Source: Anaerolineae bacterium (lineage in GTDB: Bacteria; Chloroflexota; Anaerolineae; B4-G1; SLSP01). From it: a stretch of 12,075 bases of DNA. The DNA lies in the NCBI GenBank assembly GCA_016927095.1, contig JAFGNI010000641.1, positions 1 through 12,075 of the forward strand. Direction: 5' to 3'. Under the pieces are notes generated by a model. It did no database searches. It was given only the letters and a program-made list of their open reading frames with translations, and was not told the DNA's origin. Position 1 is the first letter of the stretch. Each line of letters starts with the position of its first letter. Shown here in pieces: positions 7,616 through 12,075 of the stretch. Made by a program: the position numbers and the translations under genes.

Positions 7616-7687
7616 GCGAAGGCAAACTGTCCTTCAAAGGAAGCAAGGTTAATTTGCGAGTGAAGCGCCCGACTGCGCTTCCCTTTC

Positions 7688-7715
7688 TTGTCATTCGCTT
7701 GGACCAAGGCATAAT
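7688..7715 (+). promoter_or_regulatory. Sigma70-type promoter for the penicillin-binding protein gene
   Basis: TTGTCA (7688-7693) and CATAAT (7710-7715) are separated by 16 bp, upstream of the plus-strand gene that starts at 7820. The implied leader is about 100 nt. An AT-rich CTATACCATA stretch near 7785-7794 could hold a second, closer -10, but no matching -35 is evident. Confidence 0.5.
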
Positions 7716-7819
7716 ACCGTCGTCAGTGGTGCACGCGCTCCGATCGCGCTGGATATGGCATCGCTCGGGCGCGCAGGTGACCTACTATACCATAGGATGT
7801 GAGCAGAGGTAACCCACAT

Positions 7820-10800
7820 ATGACGACAAGACAGACGCCCGTTTCCCTGATCCGGGCGCTTATCGTGATCGATCGCGAACGCAAGCGTAACCAGAGCCGC
7901 ACGGGTTTGAGCCTCGTGTTACGGCTGGTGGGCATTCTGGTGATGGTCTCCGTTTTGGCCTCCGTGCTCCTCGTGGGTATGAGTGTTGGAACAGCCGCAG
8001 GTGCTTACACGATGATCACGGAAGGGCTGCCTACCCCCGACGAGGTGGCGACCGCCAGCGTGGAGACCTTTGAGACGACCAAGATCTACGCCTGGGGGCC
8101 TGACACTAACGGCGACGGACAGAAGGACCCGGAACTGATCTACGAGGTCATTGATGCCAACGCCGGTGATCGCAACTGGCTTACCTACTCTGAAATACCG
8201 GAGTATGTTGTCTGTGGCACGGTAGCGATGGAGGACCGGACGTTCTGGACGAACCCCGGTTTCAACTTGCGGGGTATCATCCGGGCCTTTGTCGACAATC
8301 TCCAGGGCTACGAGATCCAGGGTGGCTCCTCTATCACGCAACAGGTAGTCAAAAACTCCGTCATTCCTCTGGAGGAACGGTTCGAGAAGAGCTACGCTCG
8401 AAAGGTGAAAGAGGTCTTGATCTCCCTGGAGCTAACCCGGCTCTATGACAAAGAGACCATTCTGGAGTGGTACATCAATACCAACTTCTACGGGAACCTC
8501 GCCTACGGGATCGATGCCGCGGCACAGGTCTACTTCGGGAAGTCCGCGAAGGAACTGACGTTGTCGGAGGTAGCAACGCTGATCGCGATTCCCCAATACC
8601 CGTTGCTCAACCCCTTCGACGCGCCCGAGGACGCCCTGACGCGCAAGGGCATCGTGTTGCAGCGCATGGTTGAGGAAGGATGCGTGACCACCGCGGAGGC
8701 CGAGGCTGCCGAGAGCGAACCGTGGGCGCTGGCGGTCTCGACACAGCGTTACGACATCAAGGCCCCGCACTTCTCCGTTTACGCGCGTCGTGAGCTTGAG
8801 GAGATGTTCGGACCTGAACTCGTCGCAGGCGGCGGTCTCCAAGTGTACACCACCCTCGATCTCGAGCTGAACAACCAAGCGGAATGCACGGTTCAGACCT
8901 ATCTCAAGATCCTGGCGGGTGCGGACCCCACAACGACGATCGCCGAGGCTCTGAACGGGGGCTGTGAGGCTGCGCAGTACCTCCCGGATGTACCTCCCAA
9001 CCGCATCGGGCAGGACTTCAACATCAAGAATTCCGCCGTTGTCGCTATCCGGCCTACGACCGGTGAGATCCTGGCGATGGTGGGTAGCGCAGACTATTGG
9101 AACGAGGAGATCGACGGCAAATTCAACGTGGCCGCCGATGGACTCCGGCAACCAGGTTCCAGTTTCAAGCCCTTCACCTATGTCACCTTCCTTTCTCAAG
9201 GACACAACGCGGCACACATGTTCTTGGACGTCCGCCAGGCCTTCGATCAGGGCCCAGGCATGGCACCCTATGTGCCCGAGAACTACACGCGCAACTACTA
9301 CGGACCCGTCCAGTTGCGCGGCGCGCTGGCCCGTTCGCTCAACATCCCGGCTGTTGAGGCGATGTCGATCGCAGGCATCGATAATGTTCTGCGCACGGCC
9401 CATCGGATGGGCATCACGACGCTGGATCAGAGCCTGGACCACTATGGGCTCAGTCTCACCCTGGGTGGCGGCGAGGTCAAGCTTATCGACGAGACTTACG
9501 CCTTCAGCGTCTTCGCTAACAATGGCACGATGTACGGTGCCCCGGTGCCTGAGGAACAGCTCCGCCCCAACTTCCGCGAGCTGAACCCCATCTCCATCCT
9601 GCGGGTGGAGGATCGCAATGGTAAGATCCTCTATCAGATGGATCAGCCGGAGTCGCGCCAGATCCTAGAGCCGCGGCTTGCCTACTTGATCACGAACATC
9701 CTTTCGGACCGCCAAGCCCGGATTCCTGGCTTCGGCACACCAAACGCGCTGGAGCTCGCGAACGAGCGGCCCGCCGCAGCCAAGACCGGCACGACCAACA
9801 ACTTCAGCGACAACTGGACCGTGGGGTATACACCGCAGTTGGTTGTCGGCGTCTGGCAAGGCAACAAGGACGGCGACGACTACATGATCAACACACCCGG
9901 CTCCCGCGGTGCCGCGTACATCTGGCACGCCGTGATGGAATACGCGCACCTCAACGAGCCTATCCTCTCCTTCACGAACCCCGGCGGCTTGGTGCCGGTC
10001 GCAGTCTGTGCTGTCTCTGGCATGCTGCCCAGCGACAAGTGCCCCACCCGGACGGAGTTGATGATCCCGGGCACCGAACCCACCGAGAAGGATGCGCTGC
10101 ACCAAACCTACCTGATCAACAAGGAGACCGGCAATCTCGCCACGATCTACACCCCGCCGGAACTGGTAGAGGAACGGGTCTATGTCGTGCTCCCGCCAGA
10201 GGCACAGGACTGGATCGCCAGCTTGCCCGAAGAACAGCGCGCCGCCTACCAACCACCCTCGGAGTATGATACCGTCTACGGTCCCAACCAGACCCAAGCC
10301 GAGGTCGCTATTGTCACGCCGACGCCTTATTCCTACGTCTCCGGCGTTGTGCCCATCACGGGCAATGCCCGGGGCGATGTCCAGTTCTATCGCCTGGTCT
10401 TCGGCGAAGGGGTAAACCCCATAGAATGGCTGCAGATCGGTCCGGACCATGGTAACCAGGTGGACAACAATCTCCTCGAGAGCTTCGATACGACGGGATT
10501 AGCGGATGGCGTGTACACGCTTCAGCTACAGGCGGTGGGCAACGATCAACGCGTGCGACAGGCCTCCATCCAGGTCACCGTGGACAACACCGCGCCCAAG
10601 GCTGAGGTGACGTATCCGCCGCCTGGCGAGACCTACGAGTATGGGTTCGATGAGTGGGTGAACGTCAATGCCGAAGTGCAGGACGTCTACTCCATTGCGC
10701 GGGTCGAGTACTACGAAAACAACGCCGCAGAGCCCTTCAAGGTGCGCACCCTGGCTCCCTTCAACGTCAACTGGACGCTCAAAGGACCCGGTACTTACAG

Positions 10801-10885
10801 GTTCCACGTAGTGGTCTACGATGCCGCGGGCAACAAGACCGAGAGCGAGCCGACCACCATCACCGTGGTACCCCGCTCAGAATAG
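7820..10885 (+). CDS. Bifunctional class A penicillin-binding protein (transglycosylase/transpeptidase) with Ig-like C-terminal domains
   Basis: The enzyme polymerises lipid II into glycan strands and cross-links peptides on the outer face of the membrane. The 1021-residue protein has a basic cytoplasmic tail (1-35), one TM anchor (about 34-62), a GT51 domain with EDRTFW (catalytic E138) and QGGSSITQQ (167-175), and the downstream RKVKEVLISLELT and YGIDAAAQVYFGK motifs. The transpeptidase has SSFK (nucleophile S447, K450), SLN (506-508) and KTGT (655-658). Two Ig-like beta domains follow, from about 828 and 925, preceded by a PBP1C-like or linker segment with a possible cysteine pair (CAVSG, DKC). 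The usual FxxH of the GT51 motif reads FWTN here. The ATG at 7820 is chosen because AGAGGT sits 8 nt upstream; a GTG seven codons earlier is open but lacks a ribosome binding site. At 1021 residues it is longer than typical class A PBPs (650-850). It stands alone in its operon. Confidence 0.95.
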   Translation: MTTRQTPVSLIRALIVIDRERKRNQSRTGLSLVLRLVGILVMVSVLASVLLVGMSVGTAAGAYTMITEGLPTPDEVATASVETFETTKIYAWGPDTNGDGQKDPELIYEVIDANAGDRNWLTYSEIPEYVVCGTVAMEDRTFWTNPGFNLRGIIRAFVDNLQGYEIQGGSSITQQVVKNSVIPLEERFEKSYARKVKEVLISLELTRLYDKETILEWYINTNFYGNLAYGIDAAAQVYFGKSAKELTLSEVATLIAIPQYPLLNPFDAPEDALTRKGIVLQRMVEEGCVTTAEAEAAESEPWALAVSTQRYDIKAPHFSVYARRELEEMFGPELVAGGGLQVYTTLDLELNNQAECTVQTYLKILAGADPTTTIAEALNGGCEAAQYLPDVPPNRIGQDFNIKNSAVVAIRPTTGEILAMVGSADYWNEEIDGKFNVAADGLRQPGSSFKPFTYVTFLSQGHNAAHMFLDVRQAFDQGPGMAPYVPENYTRNYYGPVQLRGALARSLNIPAVEAMSIAGIDNVLRTAHRMGITTLDQSLDHYGLSLTLGGGEVKLIDETYAFSVFANNGTMYGAPVPEEQLRPNFRELNPISILRVEDRNGKILYQMDQPESRQILEPRLAYLITNILSDRQARIPGFGTPNALELANERPAAAKTGTTNNFSDNWTVGYTPQLVVGVWQGNKDGDDYMINTPGSRGAAYIWHAVMEYAHLNEPILSFTNPGGLVPVAVCAVSGMLPSDKCPTRTELMIPGTEPTEKDALHQTYLINKETGNLATIYTPPELVEERVYVVLPPEAQDWIASLPEEQRAAYQPPSEYDTVYGPNQTQAEVAIVTPTPYSYVSGVVPITGNARGDVQFYRLVFGEGVNPIEWLQIGPDHGNQVDNNLLESFDTTGLADGVYTLQLQAVGNDQRVRQASIQVTVDNTAPKAEVTYPPPGETYEYGFDEWVNVNAEVQDVYSIARVEYYENNAAEPFKVRTLAPFNVNWTLKGPGTYRFHVVVYDAAGNKTESEPTTITVVPRSE

Positions 10886-10954
10886 GATGCAGAGAAAGGG
10901 GCACGTCGAACCGCTGTAACCTTGTCCCCTTGGGGTGTAGGAACGCCTGAACGT

Positions 10955-10974
10955 GGGCAGGCTGGAACTTGCCC
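10955..10974 (+). terminator. Weak stem-loop after the penicillin-binding protein gene
   Basis: Arms 10955-10961 (GGGCAGG) and 10968-10974 (CTTGCCC) pair over 7 bp with one G-T wobble around a 6-nt loop, about 70 bp after the stop codon. There is no T-run behind it, so it is at best a U-less or Rho-assisted terminator. A CCCC..GGGG palindrome just upstream (about 10926-10935) is an alternative. Confidence 0.25.
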
Positions 10975-10992
10975 CCCGTTGGGATAGTGGCG

Positions 10993-11032
10993 TTCAAACA
11001 TTCAAACGTTTTGACGTTCAGACGTTCTAACG
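10993..11032. repeat. Five tandem 8-bp repeats, consensus TTCAAACG
   Basis: Units start exactly every 8 bp at 10993, 11001, 11009, 11017 and 11025: TTCAAACA, TTCAAACG, TTTTGACG, TTCAGACG, TTCTAACG. The first two are nearly identical and the last three vary mainly at positions 3-5, while the ACG end is kept. The array ends 20 bp before the likely ATG of the response regulator gene. It could be a binding array for a regulator or a slippage-derived microsatellite; one unit also creates a TTGACG that could serve as a -35 element. The rest of the 10886-11052 gap holds only the weak stem-loops noted. Confidence 0.8.
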
Positions 11033-11052
11033 CATGACGCACGGTGGCGCCT

Positions 11053-11733
11053 ATGAGAGCCCTGCTGATCTGCCAAGATCCCGACGAGACAGCGATCCTG
11101 TCACTGATTCTGCAGCGTGCTGGCCTGAACGTCACCCGGGCCCGCCAGGTCCCGGATCCGCTGCCTCAGACAGAGGATAACCCCCTGGACCTTATCGTTC
11201 TGGTGGCGACCGAAGGCACGCCGCTGCCCATCGTCAAGGGCATCCGCGCCCAGGGACCGATCCCCTTGATGATCATCACCGATCCGCTGGACGAGGCCAC
11301 CCAAGTGGTTACCCTGGACTCCGGAGCTGATCTGGTCATCGTTCGCCCCTTTAGCGCCCGGCTGCTGATCGCGCAGACCAAGGCGTTGTTACGCCGCGTC
11401 GCCAACCTGCCGTTCTTCACGCTCCCCACCTTGGCCGCGCAGGACGTGGAGTTGGACCCGGCGACGCGCACCGTCGTGATCTCGGGACGGAGCCCAAAGC
11501 GCCTGACCCAGCTGGAGTTCCGGTTGCTCTACACCTTGATGATCCACAAAGAACAGGTGCTGCCCACCGACGTGTTGGTCGAACAGGTCTGGGGTTACAC
11601 TGGGGAGGGTGAGCGCGACCTGGTCCGTGGCCTCGTCCGTCGCCTCCGATCAAAGATTGAACCCGACCCACACGCGCCCCAATACGTCATCACTGTGCCG
11701 GGTGTCGGGTACACTTTCGCCCCCGAAAGCTGA
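11053..11733 (+). CDS. OmpR/PhoB-type response regulator with degenerate receiver domain
   Basis: This is a DNA-binding transcription regulator of two-component architecture, 226 residues. The receiver domain (about 1-116) begins MRALLICQDPDE, in which the usual acidic pair is reduced to Q8-D9. The position of the phosphoacceptor aspartate, after DLIVL, is valine (V51). The conserved threonine is present (T76, LMIIT), and the conserved lysine is arginine (R98 in VRPF). Phosphorylation in the normal way is therefore unlikely. The C-terminal winged helix (about 130-226) is intact: LTQLEFRLLYTL, VLVEQVWGY, a recognition helix with DLVRGLVRRLRSKIEPDP, and the wing YVITVPGVGYTF. The ATG at 11053 gives the family's usual N-terminus and has GGTGG upstream; a GTG at 11044 would add three residues. 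No histidine kinase lies nearby. It may act as an orphan or autoregulated factor; its targets are unknown. Confidence 0.9.
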   Translation: MRALLICQDPDETAILSLILQRAGLNVTRARQVPDPLPQTEDNPLDLIVLVATEGTPLPIVKGIRAQGPIPLMIITDPLDEATQVVTLDSGADLVIVRPFSARLLIAQTKALLRRVANLPFFTLPTLAAQDVELDPATRTVVISGRSPKRLTQLEFRLLYTLMIHKEQVLPTDVLVEQVWGYTGEGERDLVRGLVRRLRSKIEPDPHAPQYVITVPGVGYTFAPES

Positions 11734-11768
11734 CAACGTTGTGCTTTGACGCCACTTTACCACAAGTC

Positions 11769-11784
11769 TGACACGGATTTTGCA
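11769..11784 (+). promoter_or_regulatory. Possible sigma54-like element upstream of the LysW-like gene
   Basis: TGACACG, four bases, then TTGCA matches the -24/-12 pattern (TGGCACG-N4-TTGCW) with correct spacing. One mismatch falls in the important GG of the -24 element. It lies about 88 bp upstream of the ATG at 11872. A TAGAAT at 11796-11801 could instead be a sigma70 -10, but it has no good -35. Nothing else was recognised in the 11734-11871 gap. Confidence 0.2.
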
Positions 11785-11871
11785 CGGACCCTCGCTAGAA
11801 TCAGGGCAGATTTTCGGGACAAACGCCTTATGTCTCTGTGACATCAGCAATCTGATTCAGGAGGACACACC

Positions 11872-12075
11872 ATGGTTATCGCAATCTGCCCGTCTTGTGA
11901 GGGCAAAGTCACCCTAGAGGCACCGGTGAAGTTCGGGCAGCGTGTCCGGTGTACGCATTGCCATGAGGATCTCGAAGTCATCGAAACCGATCCCATTGAA
12001 CTGGACTGGGCCTATGACGAGGACGACTGGGAAGACGACTGGGACGACGATGATGACTATGATGATGACGACGAC
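11872..12075 (+). CDS. LysW-like zinc-ribbon protein with polyaspartate tail, 3' end cut by window edge
   Basis: The first 68 codons of a small protein run to the window edge. A zinc ribbon is formed by C6-PS-C9 and C27-TH-C30, followed by DLEVIETDPIELDWA. This resembles LysW/ArgW, the amino-group carrier protein that bears lysine or ornithine biosynthetic intermediates on its C-terminal EDWGE glutamate. After residue 48 the sequence turns into Asp/Glu/Trp/Tyr repeats (DEDDW, EDDW, then long runs of D). This differs from the short acidic end of true carriers, and no EDWGE terminus is visible before the edge. It may be a LysW paralogue, a diverged carrier, or just an acidic zinc-ribbon protein. 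AGGAGG precedes the ATG with 7-nt spacing. No lysine-pathway genes are in the window, so its function is open. Confidence 0.75.
   Translation, partial: MVIAICPSCEGKVTLEAPVKFGQRVRCTHCHEDLEVIETDPIELDWAYDEDDWEDDWDDDDDYDDDDD

Noticed and set aside
8432..9442. Minus-strand open frame of 336 codons
   Set aside because: Antisense to the transglycosylase/transpeptidase domains, whose catalytic motifs are intact; the translation shows no recognisable domain.
9665..10450. Minus-strand open frame of 261 codons
   Set aside because: Also antisense to the penicillin-binding protein gene, with no ribosome binding site or motif seen.
10993..11032. CRISPR-like array
   Set aside because: The units are 8 bp and directly tandem without spacers, and no cas gene is present.
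11798..11858. Seven-base inverted repeat GAATCAG / CTGATTC upstream of the LysW-like gene
   Set aside because: The arms are short, 47 bp apart and one overlaps a putative -10, so a stable RNA structure is unlikely.

Overview
The window is about 12 kb of fairly GC-rich bacterial chromosome carrying conserved housekeeping genes and no mobile elements. Several traits suggest the phylum Chloroflexota (for example an Anaerolineae-like lineage): a topoisomerase I with a DUF5679-like zinc ribbon fused at its N-terminus, a class A penicillin-binding protein with long Ig-like C-terminal domains, an S16 protein with a long acidic tail, and a LysW-like zinc-ribbon protein. This assignment is inferred from gene architecture, not from a marker-gene comparison.

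Minus strand, read right to left from about 7554: ffh (SRP GTPase), rpsP (ribosomal protein S16), khpA (KH-domain RNA-binding protein), rimM (16S rRNA processing factor), dprA (single-stranded-DNA-binding recombination mediator), a mannose-1-phosphate guanylyltransferase gene, and topA (DNA topoisomerase I, cut by the left edge). The ffh-rpsP-khpA-rimM part is the classic SRP and ribosome-maturation cluster, but trmD and rplS, which often follow rimM, are absent. dprA and topA, often direct neighbours, are separated here by the guanylyltransferase gene, which sits 8 bp behind dprA. A good sigma70-type promoter precedes ffh. Another lies between the guanylyltransferase gene and topA and would give topA a leader of about 125 nt containing an 11-bp hairpin.

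Plus strand, from about 7688: a promoter drives a 1021-residue bifunctional penicillin-binding protein (TM anchor, GT51 transglycosylase, transpeptidase, Ig-like domains). A short gap follows that contains five tandem 8-bp repeats. Next is an OmpR/PhoB-type response regulator whose receiver domain lacks the phosphoacceptor aspartate and the conserved lysine. At the right edge is the start of a LysW-like zinc-ribbon protein with a very aspartate-rich tail.

The left half serves co-translational protein targeting, 30S maturation, DNA uptake or recombination and DNA topology. The right half serves cell-wall synthesis and regulation. No complete new multi-gene system can be supported. The most unusual signals are the octamer array next to the degenerate response regulator, the polyaspartate LysW-like protein, and the architectures of TopA and S16. 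No gene-free stretch exceeds 300 bp.
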